From the NCBI RefSeq assembly GCF_002051585.1, contig NZ_MZGX01000011.1:1-64000 (forward strand): a stretch of 64,000 nt of DNA, written 5' to 3'. This stretch comes from Ruminiclostridium hungatei (GTDB lineage Bacteria; Bacillota; Clostridia; Acetivibrionales; DSM-1351). The notes below the pieces were generated by a model. It was given only the letters and a program-made list of their open reading frames with translations, was not told the origin of the DNA and searched no databases. Position numbers and translations under genes: made by a program. Below are positions 51,663 to 62,127 of the stretch, in pieces; position 1 is the stretch's first letter, and the number at the start of each line of letters is the position of its first letter.

Positions 51663-52805
51663 ATGTTAATGTTCATGGATATTAATCAGGAAATCAAAAG
51701 TTTTACACCTATAGATATAGATAGATTTTCTCAGGAAAACCAGGTATCCGAAAAAGTAATTGATTCTGTAAAAGCGTACAACAAGGCTATTGAATACCTT
51801 AAGACCGGCAGCGAAGATATTGCAATGATTGAACTTAAGAGAGTCATAGCTGTAAACCCGGATTTTTATGAGGCCGTAAATTTGCTGGGCCTGTGTTATG
51901 CCTATACCAATCAGTTGGATAAGGCGCAGGAATTGTTTGGAAAGGTGGTTCAGGGGGAAAATACCGTATTAAAAGCTGCGGATTACCTGAATTTTATAAC
52001 CTCAGGAGAGGGCGGACACCTGAAGAAGAGCTCAAGACCTGCCAAAAGTGCCGTAAAGCCTCAAAAACCCTCCAAGGTCAAAAAAGAAGCTGGTAAGAGG
52101 GAGGAACAACACAGGGGAGCGGAAGTACAGGAGGAATATATACTTTTTAAAAAGCTTGGAGAACAGCTTAAAAAGCCTTCGGTTGCACTTGCTTTTAACC
52201 TGTTTGGAATTGTCTGCCTGGTGGCGGCAGTCCTGTTCTTTGCTATGGCAGCTAAAGATTCAGGGGAGGCTCCCATTGATAATGAGCCGGCTGCAAATGC
52301 CGCAACAAATGAAGATTATGACAGGGCTCTGGCCGAGAACCTGGAGCTTCAGAAGCAGCTTGATGCTGCAAACCTGCAATTGAAGCAATATAAGCTGTCG
52401 GGAGACCTGTCCCAGGTAACTTCCCTCAACAGTCAGAAAAAATATATAGAAGCCTCCGACAAACTGAGTACTATCCCTGTTGAAGAATTAAATGCAGATC
52501 TGAAAAAAAAATATGACTCACTTAAAAAGGACGTTGACCCTAAGGCCGCATCTTTGCTCACTACCCAGGGAAACACGCTGTATAACAGCGAAAAGTACCA
52601 GGAAGCAATAGAAAAGCTGGAAAAGGTCTTTAAATTGGGTGACAAGTGGTCTTTCGGAGATAAAGCCCTTTATATACTTGGTAAAAGTTATGTCGAGCAA
52701 GGCGACAAGCAAAAAGCCTCCGAGGCATATGAAAAGCTTATAAACCAGTATCCGCAGTCATCCTATGTAAAATATGCAAAAAGCAGATTGAGTTCCATTC
52801 AATAG
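51663..52805 (+). CDS. Membrane-anchored TPR protein
   Basis: A 380-residue protein with TPR-like helices on both sides of one membrane segment. The N-terminal part (about 30-110) has a TPR pair (YNKAIEYLKTGSEDIAMIEL and VNLLGLCYAYTNQLDKAQEL). A basic linker (120-160) leads to the helix about residues 178-202 (VALAFNLFGIVCLVAAVLFF). A coiled coil (about 220-245) and TPRs (about 290-378, GNTLYNSEKYQEAIEKLE) follow. It should place TPRs on both faces of the membrane, suited to scaffolding. Starts at 51663 or 51669 are both possible; GGGAG fits 51669 better. Confidence 0.8.
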   Translation: MLMFMDINQEIKSFTPIDIDRFSQENQVSEKVIDSVKAYNKAIEYLKTGSEDIAMIELKRVIAVNPDFYEAVNLLGLCYAYTNQLDKAQELFGKVVQGENTVLKAADYLNFITSGEGGHLKKSSRPAKSAVKPQKPSKVKKEAGKREEQHRGAEVQEEYILFKKLGEQLKKPSVALAFNLFGIVCLVAAVLFFAMAAKDSGEAPIDNEPAANAATNEDYDRALAENLELQKQLDAANLQLKQYKLSGDLSQVTSLNSQKKYIEASDKLSTIPVEELNADLKKKYDSLKKDVDPKAASLLTTQGNTLYNSEKYQEAIEKLEKVFKLGDKWSFGDKALYILGKSYVEQGDKQKASEAYEKLINQYPQSSYVKYAKSRLSSIQ

Positions 52806-52833
52806 CAGTAAATAATAAAATACAGATAAAAAT

Positions 52834-52869
52834 AAAAAAAGGAGCGACCAAAACAACGGCTCCTTTTTA
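52834..52869. terminator. Bidirectional terminator between the TPR gene and motB
   Basis: AAAAAAAGGAGC pairs with GCTCCTTTTTA around a 13-base loop. It serves both convergent genes. Confidence 0.8.
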
Positions 52870-52871
52870 TT

Positions 52872-53597
52872 TTATTTCTCGTCCTGCTCCAAAGGGTATT
52901 TACGTATAACTACAATCTCCACTCTCCGATTTTTTGCTTTTCCCTCCACAGTTGAGTTGTCATACTTCGGTGAGTATTGGCCAAATCCCTGTATGGAAAA
53001 CCTCTCAGGATTCAAGCCTCCATTGTCAATAAAGAAATTCATAACATTTATCGCTCTTATGGCGCTTAAATCCCAATTTGACCTGAATTGAGGAGTATTG
53101 ATGGGAATATCGTCGGTATGCCCCACAACCTTTATATCATTATCCAGGCCTTTCACAATATCTGACACATGCAGCAGCATGGCGTGAACCCCCGGCAGCA
53201 CATCCGCCTTGCCCGAATTGAACAGCACCACATCCTGAATGGAAATTCCCAGGCCCTCGTCGTTTAAGGTAACACTGACCTTGTCGGAATAGCCGTTGCC
53301 CTTGATTTCCTTTTCGATATCCTCTTTTATCTGCTCCATTATGTCGTCTTCCTGCTTATTCAGCGAGGGAAGATCCTCCATGGGGATTAAGGACGTGCCT
53401 TCTTTTTCAAGAACCCCTGATCCCCCTGAAAAAATAATATTGAACTGTTCACTGACTTTTTGAAATTTAGCATTATCCAACTGGCTCATTGCAAACATTA
53501 CTATAAAAAGAGCAAGCAGCAGAGTGAGCATATCTGCATAAGGTATAAGCCAGGTTTCATCAACGTGCTCCTCATGATGTACCTTCTTTTTGGACAT
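52872..53597 (-). CDS. motB: Flagellar motor stator protein MotB
   Basis: A 241-residue stator subunit. The cytoplasmic start is followed by the single helix YADMLTLLLALFIVMFAMS (about 20-38), with the essential ion-binding Asp22. The OmpA-like peptidoglycan-binding domain (about 115-235) has VVGHTDDIPI and GFGQYSPKYDNSTVEGKAKN then RRVEIV. It anchors the stator to the wall and, with MotA, conducts ions to drive rotation. The gap from motA is three bases. The Ala next to Asp22 is common to H+-type motors, but ion choice is not proved. Confidence 0.93.
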   Translation of the reverse strand: MSKKKVHHEEHVDETWLIPYADMLTLLLALFIVMFAMSQLDNAKFQKVSEQFNIIFSGGSGVLEKEGTSLIPMEDLPSLNKQEDDIMEQIKEDIEKEIKGNGYSDKVSVTLNDEGLGISIQDVVLFNSGKADVLPGVHAMLLHVSDIVKGLDNDIKVVGHTDDIPINTPQFRSNWDLSAIRAINVMNFFIDNGGLNPERFSIQGFGQYSPKYDNSTVEGKAKNRRVEIVVIRKYPLEQDEK

Positions 53598-53600
53598 ATT

Positions 53601-54398
53601 TTATCCTGCCTTTCCAGCATTTTCAGTGTTCTGCTCCAGTTTTGCCCTTTCTTTGGGTTCAAGCATGCCTGACAGCTTCAAAATGATGCTTTTGGGATTT
53701 TCACCGGCTTGAATGGACAGTATGCCTTCCAGCATTATGCGCATGGTATTTATTTCTTCATGGGATTTACGCTTCAATCTTGAAGAAAAAGGATGGCAAA
53801 TTACATAGCCGAAGAATATACCGTAAAGTGTGGCAACAAAGGCTGCCGCAATCATGTGACCAAGTTTCTCGGTGTCGTTCAGGTTTCCAAGAGCACCTAT
53901 AAGACCGATAACGGCTCCCAGAACTCCCAGCGTAGGCGCTGCTCCTCCTGCCGTTGAAAATATGCTTGCTCCTGCCCTGTGCCGGTCCTCCATGCTGTCT
54001 ATCTCACTGTTTAACACCTCGGTAATATATTCCTGTTCTATTCCGTCTATAACCATTCCGAGACCTTTTTTCAAAAACTTGTTGTCAATATTCTGAATTA
54101 CAGATTCAAGAGACAGCAGACCATCTTTTCTTGCAGTCTGAGAAAGCTCGGCAATCTTTTCAATCATTATCGCAGGGTTTTCCTTTTTCTTATCTCTGAA
54201 TAAAACGCCTAAAATCTTCGGGACTTTGAGAAATTCCCTTTTTGGAAAGGAATTCATAACGGCTGCAATGGTTCCAACTATGATAATTATGGCCGCAGCC
54301 GGATTCAAAAGAACGGTAACATCAGCACCCTTTACAATCATTCCCACAACCACTGCCAGGAACCCCATAACAACTCCAATAAGTAAAAATATATCCAT
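53601..54398 (-). CDS. motA: Flagellar motor stator protein MotA
   Basis: A 265-residue membrane protein with four helices: about 3-22, 33-52, 150-175 and 180-202. The family motif in the third helix (FSTAGGAAPTLGVLGAVIGL) is clear, and the cytoplasmic loop carries charged residues that contact the rotor (about 75-110). It pairs with MotB in the stator and heads the two-gene operon. No flagellar hook or filament genes are in the window. A sigma-D-like promoter was looked for and not found with confidence. Confidence 0.93.
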   Translation of the reverse strand: MDIFLLIGVVMGFLAVVVGMIVKGADVTVLLNPAAAIIIIVGTIAAVMNSFPKREFLKVPKILGVLFRDKKKENPAIMIEKIAELSQTARKDGLLSLESVIQNIDNKFLKKGLGMVIDGIEQEYITEVLNSEIDSMEDRHRAGASIFSTAGGAAPTLGVLGAVIGLIGALGNLNDTEKLGHMIAAAFVATLYGIFFGYVICHPFSSRLKRKSHEEINTMRIMLEGILSIQAGENPKSIILKLSGMLEPKERAKLEQNTENAGKAG

Positions 54399-54649
54399 TT
54401 AGCACCTCATAAATTATATGTAATATTTTGAATATTTCGGTAACTGCTTATAAGAAATGGTAGATTAAGCAGAAAAAAAGAGTTTCATCATAAGAATTCT
54501 ACCATGAGCCGGTAATATTTGAAACACTTTTTTCAACTTTTATGCAAAATATAATTTTCCATTTGAGTTAACCGGGCTGTTAAATATACTATTTATTGCA
54601 AAATAGTAATATATATACTTTAGAAAGATTTAAATTGGGGAAATTTCAA

Positions 54650-55723
54650 ATGGATGTTAATAATGCTTTAAATCTTGTACTCAGCGGTGGGGGCATCAAG
54701 GGTATAGCCTTTGTGGGAGCCTATGAGGAATTGGAAAAAAGATACAGGTATTTTGGCAATATAGCGGGAGTATCGGCCGGGGCCATGATTGGAGCACTGA
54801 TTGGAGCAGGTTATACTTCAAGAGAGCTTATAAGGATTCTCAGAGAATTTGATTTCAGCATATTAAAGATAAGAGGGGGTGATTGTCTTAATTCTTCAAT
54901 CGGATTAAGAATAAGGAAGCTTATGGAGGAAAGAAATACTGTCAGCGACAGCGACATAGAAGCCTTGCTGTATATGCAGGACTATCCGGAACTGCAAAAT
55001 ATGAAAAGATATAAGGAAGATTTCAAGGGTATCCGCGGGAATTTCCTGAGCAACCTCATTGCCTTCAGCCAGGAGAATGCCTTCCTGGATGGCGAGCTGC
55101 TGGAAAGGTGGATCAGGCAGTTGCTGGCAAATAAGGGCGTATACACCTTCAGTGATTTCAGGGGAGGAATTCCCGACAAGGTAAATCCAAGAGGCTATAA
55201 GGTCAGAATGACAGCGGTAGACGCCAATACCGGAAAAGTGATAGTTCTGCCTGACGATATTGCCCTGTACAATATAGACCCTGACAAGTTCGAGGTGGCA
55301 AGAGCAGTGAGAATGAGCACTTCCGTACCGTTTGTATTCCGGCCCTGCGTGCTTATGAAAAAAGAGAACTATTATATGAAACAGCACTTTATAATTGATG
55401 GAGGTGTGCTTGACAATTTTCCGGTATGGCTTATAGACAGTGCACAGTCCAATATTATAGGCCTGAAACTCGAAGGAAAGGAGCCCAAAGAGCTGCAGCA
55501 GGCCGAAAGTATACTGAAGAAGCTGCTTTCTTCTTCGCATGATACCGGAGTACCTAAAAACTCATACAACATAGACAATATTGCTCACATTAACACCGGA
55601 AGCATATCCTTTCTGGACTTCGATATCAGTCCCGAAAACATGCAGTTTTTGTACCAGCAGGGTAAAATTGCCGTTCAGAAGCTTCTTATTAACATGCATA
55701 AGAAAAACTGGGGGTGGAGGTAA
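54650..55723 (+). CDS. Patatin-like phospholipase
   Basis: A 357-residue patatin-family lipid hydrolase. The oxyanion motif SGGGIKGIAF (G13-G15) and nucleophile elbow GVSAG (Ser42) are followed by the catalytic Asp in IIDGGVLDNFP (about residue 256), so the dyad is intact. There is no signal peptide, so it acts inside the cell on membrane lipids or in another host-independent role. The ATG at 54650, 12 bases after GGGG, is preferred to the TTG at 54596, which has no ribosome binding site. It is divergent from motAB. Confidence 0.88.
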   Translation: MDVNNALNLVLSGGGIKGIAFVGAYEELEKRYRYFGNIAGVSAGAMIGALIGAGYTSRELIRILREFDFSILKIRGGDCLNSSIGLRIRKLMEERNTVSDSDIEALLYMQDYPELQNMKRYKEDFKGIRGNFLSNLIAFSQENAFLDGELLERWIRQLLANKGVYTFSDFRGGIPDKVNPRGYKVRMTAVDANTGKVIVLPDDIALYNIDPDKFEVARAVRMSTSVPFVFRPCVLMKKENYYMKQHFIIDGGVLDNFPVWLIDSAQSNIIGLKLEGKEPKELQQAESILKKLLSSSHDTGVPKNSYNIDNIAHINTGSISFLDFDISPENMQFLYQQGKIAVQKLLINMHKKNWGWR

Positions 55724-55888
55724 TTGACCTTGAAAAATGGATGAAAGGGACTAAAATAACCTGACTGCCAATGATTTTGATTGACAATAAAATGACTCAC
55801 ATAGTATATTTAATTTAAAAAGACATGTAGAAAAAGCTCGCATTTTGTCAATGACGATAAAATATGCGTACTAAATGGGGGTTTACTT

Positions 55889-57877
55889 ATGAAACTTAAA
55901 GCAAAACTTATATCTTTTTTTGTGGTAGTAGCAATCATATCGTTTATACCAGTGGCGTTGCTTGGTTATTCGTTTATAAAGAATCAGGCGGAACAGGATA
56001 TAAAGGATAAGCTCACCGCAACTTCCTCGGGAGTTGCCAACCAGTTAAACGGCTGGATTAATGAGAATGCAAAGGTTGTGGAAACAATAGGGCTGGTATT
56101 GAACAATGCCGAGACCAAAGAAGATATTACCGCTGAGCATCTTCAGGCCTTGAAGGCGGAAACGAATGCAAAAAACATATCGGATATATATGTAGGTCTT
56201 GAAGACGGAACCTTCATTGACGGGTCAGGCTGGGTGCCGGATGATGGCTATGATCCCAGAACCCGGGGCTGGTATCAGGGAGTGAAGGCACATCCTGAAA
56301 AGGGGCTCTATTTTTCAGATCCCTATCTTGACAAGGTAACGAATAAGTATGCCGTGTCCATAGGCTACCCATTATTGAATAAGGAAGGAAAGTTCTATGG
56401 AGTTGTTTCAGAGGATATCCTTCTGGATACCCTGACAGGTATGGTAACCAATCTGGAACTGGGCGGCATAGGTCATGGTTTTCTCATTGATGCCAACGGA
56501 ATAATACTGGCGCATCCTGAAAAGGAACTGATAAATACGGATTTTAAAGAAAATGTCGAGTATAAGGAGCTGGCTGACAAAATCAAAGGCGGAACAACCG
56601 GACATATGAATTATACTTTTAACGGTGCAGGAAAGATGATTGAATACACCAGAATACCCAGTACAAATTGGATATTTGCACTGGAGGTGAATAGTGACAT
56701 AGTCTTTAAGGACATATTGGACCTGAGAAACAATTACTATCTTATTTCAGTCATAACCATCCTTGTTGTGGCGCTTCTGGCCTTCTTTGTCGCACATTCC
56801 GTAACAAGACCCGTTAAAAAATTCAGAGATGCCATAGAGTCTGCAGGAAAGAATAAGGATTTAACCATTAATTTTAAAACAAAATCCAGGGATGAAATTG
56901 GTGATATGGCAAAGGCCTTCAATATCTTTACAGATAATATCCGCCTGTCCTTCAATTCGGTTCTGGAGGTTACAAAAACTGTCCAGTCGGATGTAAATGA
57001 GATTGCAGGGAATATTGACAGACTTAATTCCAATGTTGAAGACGTTTCGGCCACCACAGAGGAACTTTCTGCAGGTATGGAGGAAACTGCCGCCTCCTCC
57101 CAGGAGATGACTGCTTCCACCTGCGAAATAGAAAACGCCGTGGGTGAAATTGCCGCAAAGGCTCAGGAGGGTGCAAAAACTGCCGCAGAAATAAGTGAAA
57201 GAGCAGAGGAACTGAAGGCTACCGCCAGAAACTCACAGGCTGCAGCTCAGGAAATTGGAGTGGCTGTTAACGACAGACTGAGAGAAGCGATAGAGAAATC
57301 AAATGCAGTTGCGGAAATAAGTACATTGACAGACGGAATTCTGGACATTACCTCCCAGACAAATCTTCTGGCGTTAAATGCTGCCATAGAAGCTGCAAGA
57401 GCCGGAGAAGCCGGAAAGGGTTTTGCCGTGGTTGCCGATGAAATAAGAAAGCTTGCGGATGACTCAAAGCACACGGTAGTGAGGATTCAGGAGGTTACAA
57501 AAACCGTGATTGAAGCGGTGGAAAACCTTAAGGAAAATTCCGGCCAGGTTCTGGAATTTCTCGAAAGCCAGGTTTCAAACGACTACACAAGGATGGTCGC
57601 AACAGGTGAACAATACAGCAAGGATGCTTCCATGATAAACGAACTGGTAACGGATTTCAGCGCAACCTCACAAGAGCTTCTGGCGTCAATACAGGATATA
57701 AGCAAGGCAATCGGAGATGTTACAAGGGCTGCCGGTGAGGGTGCGGAAGGAACGGAGAACATTGCACAAAAGACTTCTGATATAGCCAATATGACTGAAT
57801 TGGTTACAAAGCAGGCTGAAAATACTCAGAACAGTGTACAAAGACTTCATTACCTTATGTCCCAGTTTAAAATGTAA
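55889..57877 (+). CDS. Methyl-accepting chemotaxis protein with dCache sensor
   Basis: A 662-residue transmembrane chemoreceptor. The first helix (about 8-30) and second helix (about 280-300) flank a double-Cache ligand domain with [20 protein letters not shown] and a [11 protein letters not shown] motif typical of amino-acid-type dCache. HAMP (about 300-355) leads to the signalling domain, whose tip reads [41 protein letters not shown] segment follows. The ligand is unknown. GGGGG upstream starts it, and a promoter-like TTGACA about 110 bases before. It fits with motAB nearby but is its own unit. Confidence 0.94.
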   Translation: MKLKAKLISFFVVVAIISFIPVALLGYSFIKNQAEQDIKDKLTATSSGVANQLNGWINENAKVVETIGLVLNNAETKEDITAEHLQALKAETNAKNISDIYVGLEDGTFIDGSGWVPDDGYDPRTRGWYQGVKAHPEKGLYFSDPYLDKVTNKYAVSIGYPLLNKEGKFYGVVSEDILLDTLTGMVTNLELGGIGHGFLIDANGIILAHPEKELINTDFKENVEYKELADKIKGGTTGHMNYTFNGAGKMIEYTRIPSTNWIFALEVNSDIVFKDILDLRNNYYLISVITILVVALLAFFVAHSVTRPVKKFRDAIESAGKNKDLTINFKTKSRDEIGDMAKAFNIFTDNIRLSFNSVLEVTKTVQSDVNEIAGNIDRLNSNVEDVSATTEELSAGMEETAASSQEMTASTCEIENAVGEIAAKAQEGAKTAAEISERAEELKATARNSQAAAQEIGVAVNDRLREAIEKSNAVAEISTLTDGILDITSQTNLLALNAAIEAARAGEAGKGFAVVADEIRKLADDSKHTVVRIQEVTKTVIEAVENLKENSGQVLEFLESQVSNDYTRMVATGEQYSKDASMINELVTDFSATSQELLASIQDISKAIGDVTRAAGEGAEGTENIAQKTSDIANMTELVTKQAENTQNSVQRLHYLMSQFKM

Positions 57878-58025
57878 GAATTTTTGCAGAAATTCAGCAT
57901 TGGATTTGCATTTTTTGAGCATTTATTATATCATAAGGTTTAATGAAACAGGGAATTATTAATTTATTCATTTATTTATAGAAGTTTGAACCGCTGATAC
58001 CGGGTTCACCTTGCAGGAGGTAAAA

Positions 58026-59525
58026 ATGTTATATAGAAGCACCAGAGGGAATTGTTCAAATGTCAGCGCTGCTGAAGCGATAAAGAGAGGTCTTGCGGCT
58101 GACGGAGGTCTTTTTGTACCTGAAAAGACAGTTCATTTTGACAATGAACACATTCAGAAAATGAGTGAGATGACTTATCAGGAAAGAGCCTTGAAGATTC
58201 TTGAAGGATATCTGGATGATTATACTATCAGCGAATTGACGGATTGCGTAAATCAGGCATATACGGCTCAGAAGTTTGGAACGGAGGCTATTGCGCCTTT
58301 GCATAAGCTCTACGACTCGGTGAATGTATTGGAGCTTTGGCACGGACCTACCAGTGCTTTTAAGGATATGGCCCTTCAAATACTCCCGCATTTTCTTGTG
58401 AAGGCTCTGAAAAAAACCGGAGAGAAGGAAGAAATAGTCATATTGGTGGCAACTTCCGGAGATACGGGCAAGGCAGCCCTTGAAGGCTTTAGGGATGTAG
58501 AAGGAACAAAAATCATCGTATTCTATCCCAGTGAGGGTGTAAGCCAGGTGCAGAAAATGCAGATGGTTACCCAGGAAGGGAGCAATGTATATTCCATAGC
58601 CGTAAACGGAAATTTTGACGATGCCCAGAACGGTGTAAAAAGGATATTCAGCGATGAAGATGTTGCGGCTCTTCTGCAGGACAACGGCTATAAGTTCTCC
58701 TCGGCAAATTCTATAAACTGGGGCAGGCTTGTTCCTCAGATAGTTTATTATTTTTCCGCCTATGCAGATATGCTGAAAAACAAAGAGATAGAAGTGGGAG
58801 AAAAAGTAAATTTTGTTGTACCCACAGGTAATTTCGGAAATATACTTGCCGCATACTATGCCATGCAGATGGGGCTGCCCGTTAACAGGCTTGTTTGTGC
58901 TTCAAATGACAATAATGTGCTTACTGACTTTGTAAATACAGGTGTTTACGATAAAAACAGAGAATTTAAAAAGACCCTGTCACCTTCCATGGACATACTG
59001 ATTTCCAGCAATCTTGAAAGATTGTTGTATCTGGTTACGGAGGGTAACTCCGAGCAGGTGGCCGGTTGGATGAACAAGTTGAAAAATGAAGGAACCTATG
59101 CGGTGGACCAGGAGACAAAAAAGAAGATTCAAAATGTATTCTGGGCAGGTTACTCAAATGATTCAGATACTTTAAAGACAATAGAAAGCGTATACTCGGA
59201 GACGGGTTATGTCCTGGATACGCATACTGCTGTTGCGGTAGATGTTTATGACAAGTATGTCATATCCACCAGTGATGTTACAAAGGCAGTGATTGTTTCC
59301 ACCGCCAGCCCGTTCAAATTCAATGAAAGCGTTGTTAAGGCCATTGCAGGGGAGGGCGCGGTTAACGGAAAGACTGAGTTTGAATTGCTTTCCGTACTGT
59401 CTGAGAAGTCCGGACTCACTATACCGGCACCTCTGAAGGAGCTTGATAAGAAACCGGTTCTGCACAAGGAAATCTGCGAACCGACCCATATGATTGAAAA
59501 GGTAAAGGAAGCCCTTAATATATAG
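58026..59525 (+). CDS. thrC: Threonine synthase
   Basis: A 499-residue pyridoxal-phosphate enzyme that makes threonine from O-phosphohomoserine. The N-terminal MLYRSTRG and LAADGGLFVPE are typical. The PLP lysine lies in HGPTSAFKDMALQI (about residue 110), with the phosphate loop VPTGNFGNILAAYYA further on. The ATG at 58026 follows AGGAGG and is preferred to the TTG at 58011. A strong terminator follows, then the ACT protein and homoserine dehydrogenase of the same pathway. Confidence 0.96.
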   Translation: MLYRSTRGNCSNVSAAEAIKRGLAADGGLFVPEKTVHFDNEHIQKMSEMTYQERALKILEGYLDDYTISELTDCVNQAYTAQKFGTEAIAPLHKLYDSVNVLELWHGPTSAFKDMALQILPHFLVKALKKTGEKEEIVILVATSGDTGKAALEGFRDVEGTKIIVFYPSEGVSQVQKMQMVTQEGSNVYSIAVNGNFDDAQNGVKRIFSDEDVAALLQDNGYKFSSANSINWGRLVPQIVYYFSAYADMLKNKEIEVGEKVNFVVPTGNFGNILAAYYAMQMGLPVNRLVCASNDNNVLTDFVNTGVYDKNREFKKTLSPSMDILISSNLERLLYLVTEGNSEQVAGWMNKLKNEGTYAVDQETKKKIQNVFWAGYSNDSDTLKTIESVYSETGYVLDTHTAVAVDVYDKYVISTSDVTKAVIVSTASPFKFNESVVKAIAGEGAVNGKTEFELLSVLSEKSGLTIPAPLKELDKKPVLHKEICEPTHMIEKVKEALNI

Positions 59526-59551
59526 GATTTCCGAAAGCAGGCAAATATTAT

Positions 59552-59588
59552 AGGAGCATTAATCCGTATAGGATTAATGCTCCTTTTT
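59552..59588 (+). terminator. Terminator of thrC
   Basis: AGGAGCATTAATCC (59552-59565) pairs perfectly with GGATTAATGCTCCT (59571-59584), then TTTTTGT. Confidence 0.92.
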
Positions 59589-59680
59589 GTGATGCAATAT
59601 GTGTTGCAATAATTGAAAAATTGTGCTAATATTACACCAAGGAAATACAATTGTACGCATTGGGTGGACAGGAGGACTTA

Positions 59681-60121
59681 ATGAAGCGGGAATCGGTTTT
59701 TTTTCTAGTTGATTCTGTTATCTTGCCGGAGGTTTTTGGTAAAGTCATAGAAGTAAAAAAAATCCTGAGTACCGGCAGGATAAAAACTGTCAATGATGCT
59801 GTTAAGGAAGTCGGAATAAGCAGAAGTGCTTTCTACAAATATAAGGACTACGTTTTCCCCTTTTATGAAACATCCAGAGGAAAGGTAATAACTCTCTTTT
59901 TTGTTGTAGAAGATTTTTCTGGGATACTATCCAGTATTATAAATAAAATCGCAGCCGCTAATGCGAATATTCTGACCATAAACCAGAATATACCCATCAA
60001 TGGTCTTGCTGATGTTACCATATCGATTGAGACCTTTGAAATGAAGGAGGATATCCAGAATATGATGGGTGAGATAAGCAAGATTGAGGGAGTAAGAAGA
60101 TGTGAAATACTTGCAAGGTAG
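59681..60121 (+). CDS. ACT-domain protein (PheB-like)
   Basis: A 146-residue protein similar to the ACT-domain PheB/YszB proteins of Bacillus. The N-terminal part (1-65) looks helix-turn-helix-like (VNDAVKEVGISRSAFYKYKD). The ACT domain (about 70-146) starts KVITLFFVVEDFSGILSSII, with the ligand-loop NANILTINQNIPINGLADVT. It probably senses an amino acid, threonine being likely since the next gene is homoserine dehydrogenase. The ATG at 59681 follows AGGAGG. The 90-base gap to hom suggests co-transcription. Confidence 0.85.
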   Translation: MKRESVFFLVDSVILPEVFGKVIEVKKILSTGRIKTVNDAVKEVGISRSAFYKYKDYVFPFYETSRGKVITLFFVVEDFSGILSSIINKIAAANANILTINQNIPINGLADVTISIETFEMKEDIQNMMGEISKIEGVRRCEILAR

Positions 60122-60211
60122 TGCAAAAATCAGAAAATATATATTTAGTCCAATGTGCAATTTTTTAGTCAGGATTTATGGCTGTTCACATATGGGGATT
60201 TGGAGGTTTAA

Positions 60212-61462
60212 ATGGTAAACGTAGCAATTCTAGGATATGGAGTGGTTGGCTCGGGGGTTGCCGAGGTCATAAGGAAAAACAGTGAGAGTATAGCCCAGAG
60301 GGCAGGGACTGAAATAAGAGTTAAATGGATACTGGACATACGTGATTTTCCCGACAGTCCGGATAAGGATGTCCTTACTAAAAATGCAGATGATGTGTTT
60401 AATGATAAAGAAGTGGATATAGTTGTTGAAACCATTGGCGGTGCTACCATTGCTGCTCAATTTACCAGAAGGGCCCTTGAGGCGGGGAAGAGTGTTGTAA
60501 CCTCAAACAAGGAGCTGGTGGCATCACAGGGGCCTGAACTTTTGCAATTGGCCAGTGAGAAGGGTGTAAGCTACCTTTTTGAAGCAAGTGTCGGCGGCGG
60601 CATTCCTATTATCCGCCCCTTGAATCAGTGCCTTGCAGCAAATGAAATAAAAGGGATTACTGGTATTTTAAACGGAACCACCAATTATATATTCACCCAG
60701 ATGAAGAAGGAAGGGAAGAGCTTTGAGGCTGCATTGAAGGAAGCGCAGCAGAACGGGTATGCGGAGCAGAATCCCACTGCTGACGTAGAGGGGCACGATA
60801 CCTGCAGAAAGCTGGCTATACTTTCCTCCATAGCTTACAATGAATATGTTGATTCCTCAAATATCTATACCGAAGGCATCACAAAGGTTACTACGGCAGA
60901 TATGAAATATGCCGAAGCAATGAACGGAGTTATAAAGCTGATAGCCATAAGCAGAAAGCTTGGAGACAAAATATTTGCCCGTGTGAGCCCGGCCATTATC
61001 TCAAAGGAGCATCCTCTTTCAAATGTAGAAGACGTATTCAATGCCATCGTTGTCAAAGGAGATGCCATAGGAGATGCCATGTTCTATGGAAGAGGAGCGG
61101 GAAAGCTTCCAACGGCAAGTGCTGTTGTTGCAGATATTATAGATATAGCAAAGCATCCCGACTATGGCACTAAAAATGTATGGGTGAGAAATAATGAAAA
61201 TAATGTCATAGCCATTGAGGAAAGTCCGGCTAAATTTCTTGTCAGAGTGGCAACAGACAAGGCCGCTGATGCAAGAAGCGATATAAAGGCAATATTCGGG
61301 GAGGTTGAATTTATTGACCTGGGTTCAAAGGTTCAAGGTGTTGAGGTTGCTTTTCTTACGCCTGTCCTTATGGAAAAGGAAATCAAGGAAAAGCTGGTTG
61401 GTCTTAAAGCCATGAATTCAGTTATGGATATTGCAAATAATATAAGAATAGAAGAGGAATAG
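60212..61462 (+). CDS. hom: Homoserine dehydrogenase
   Basis: A 416-residue NAD(P) enzyme that reduces aspartate semialdehyde to homoserine. The nucleotide motif is GYGVVGSGVAEV (about 7-18). The catalytic region has FEASVGGGIPIIRPL, GILNGTTNYI, and NPTADVEGHDTCRKLAIL with the active-site Asp and Lys. A C-terminal ACT domain (about 335-416) gives feedback inhibition by threonine. GGAGG is upstream. It completes the thrC-ACT-hom set; thrB is not here. Confidence 0.96.
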   Translation: MVNVAILGYGVVGSGVAEVIRKNSESIAQRAGTEIRVKWILDIRDFPDSPDKDVLTKNADDVFNDKEVDIVVETIGGATIAAQFTRRALEAGKSVVTSNKELVASQGPELLQLASEKGVSYLFEASVGGGIPIIRPLNQCLAANEIKGITGILNGTTNYIFTQMKKEGKSFEAALKEAQQNGYAEQNPTADVEGHDTCRKLAILSSIAYNEYVDSSNIYTEGITKVTTADMKYAEAMNGVIKLIAISRKLGDKIFARVSPAIISKEHPLSNVEDVFNAIVVKGDAIGDAMFYGRGAGKLPTASAVVADIIDIAKHPDYGTKNVWVRNNENNVIAIEESPAKFLVRVATDKAADARSDIKAIFGEVEFIDLGSKVQGVEVAFLTPVLMEKEIKEKLVGLKAMNSVMDIANNIRIEEE

Positions 61463-61497
61463 AATATTCAAATCACAGGAATAGAGGTTGCTGATAA

Positions 61498-62037
61498 ATG
61501 AAAATATCCGTAAGAAAAATTGTACTTACAGCCTTGATGATTGCTTTGGTCTTTATAATAACCTATCTGCCGTTTTTGCACATTCCAAGTCCTGTTCCTC
61601 CCGGATACTTCAATATTGGGGATGCAGCCATTATGATAGCAGCCATATTGCTGGGTAAAAGGTCGGGTCTTGTAGCCGGTGCAATCGGCTCGGCTTTGGC
61701 TGACATTGCATACGGTGCATTTATATTTGCACCTATCACCTTTATAGTCAAGGGCATCGAGGGCTATGTGGTAGGAGCTGTTGCAGGCAGAAGGGAAGGA
61801 CAGAGGCCTGCGTATGCAAGAAGGGTTGTGGCAGTGGTTGCAGGCGCGCTTATTATTGTGGCGGGGTATTTTATACTTGAACTGACTTTCTACAGGATGA
61901 TAGACAATTCTCTGGCCATAGCCGCAATTATTTCCGAAGTACCGGGAAATCTTGTCCAGGGTGGAGCCAGTGCGGTATTTGCATATGTATTTACAGCAAT
62001 TTTGGATAGGAGAAAGCCTATAAAAAGCTTGAACTAG
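61498..62037 (+). CDS. ECF transporter S component
   Basis: A 179-residue membrane protein with about six helices, the substrate-binding subunit of an energy-coupling-factor vitamin importer. The pattern YFNIGDAAIMIAAILLG and AGAIGSALADIAYGAFIFAP, then ITFIVKGIEG, is typical of the family. It lacks its own ATPases and would share the central EcfAAT module encoded elsewhere. The vitamin cannot be told. It lies 35 bases after hom, so it is read from the same message, an unexpected pairing. A large terminator follows. Confidence 0.85.
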   Translation: MKISVRKIVLTALMIALVFIITYLPFLHIPSPVPPGYFNIGDAAIMIAAILLGKRSGLVAGAIGSALADIAYGAFIFAPITFIVKGIEGYVVGAVAGRREGQRPAYARRVVAVVAGALIIVAGYFILELTFYRMIDNSLAIAAIISEVPGNLVQGGASAVFAYVFTAILDRRKPIKSLN

Positions 62038-62060
62038 TACAACATTCGATAAATAAGTTG

Positions 62061-62112
62061 TACCCTGTAAAAGCAGACAGTTAAAATTCTGTTTGCTTTA
62101 CAGGGTATTTCT
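62061..62112. terminator. Bidirectional terminator after the ECF gene
   Basis: TACCCTGTAAA and TTTACAGGGTA (62097-62107) with inner AGCAGAC/GTTTGCT pairing form a long stem between convergent genes. Confidence 0.8.
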
Positions 62113-62127
62113 GACTATGCGCTTTTG

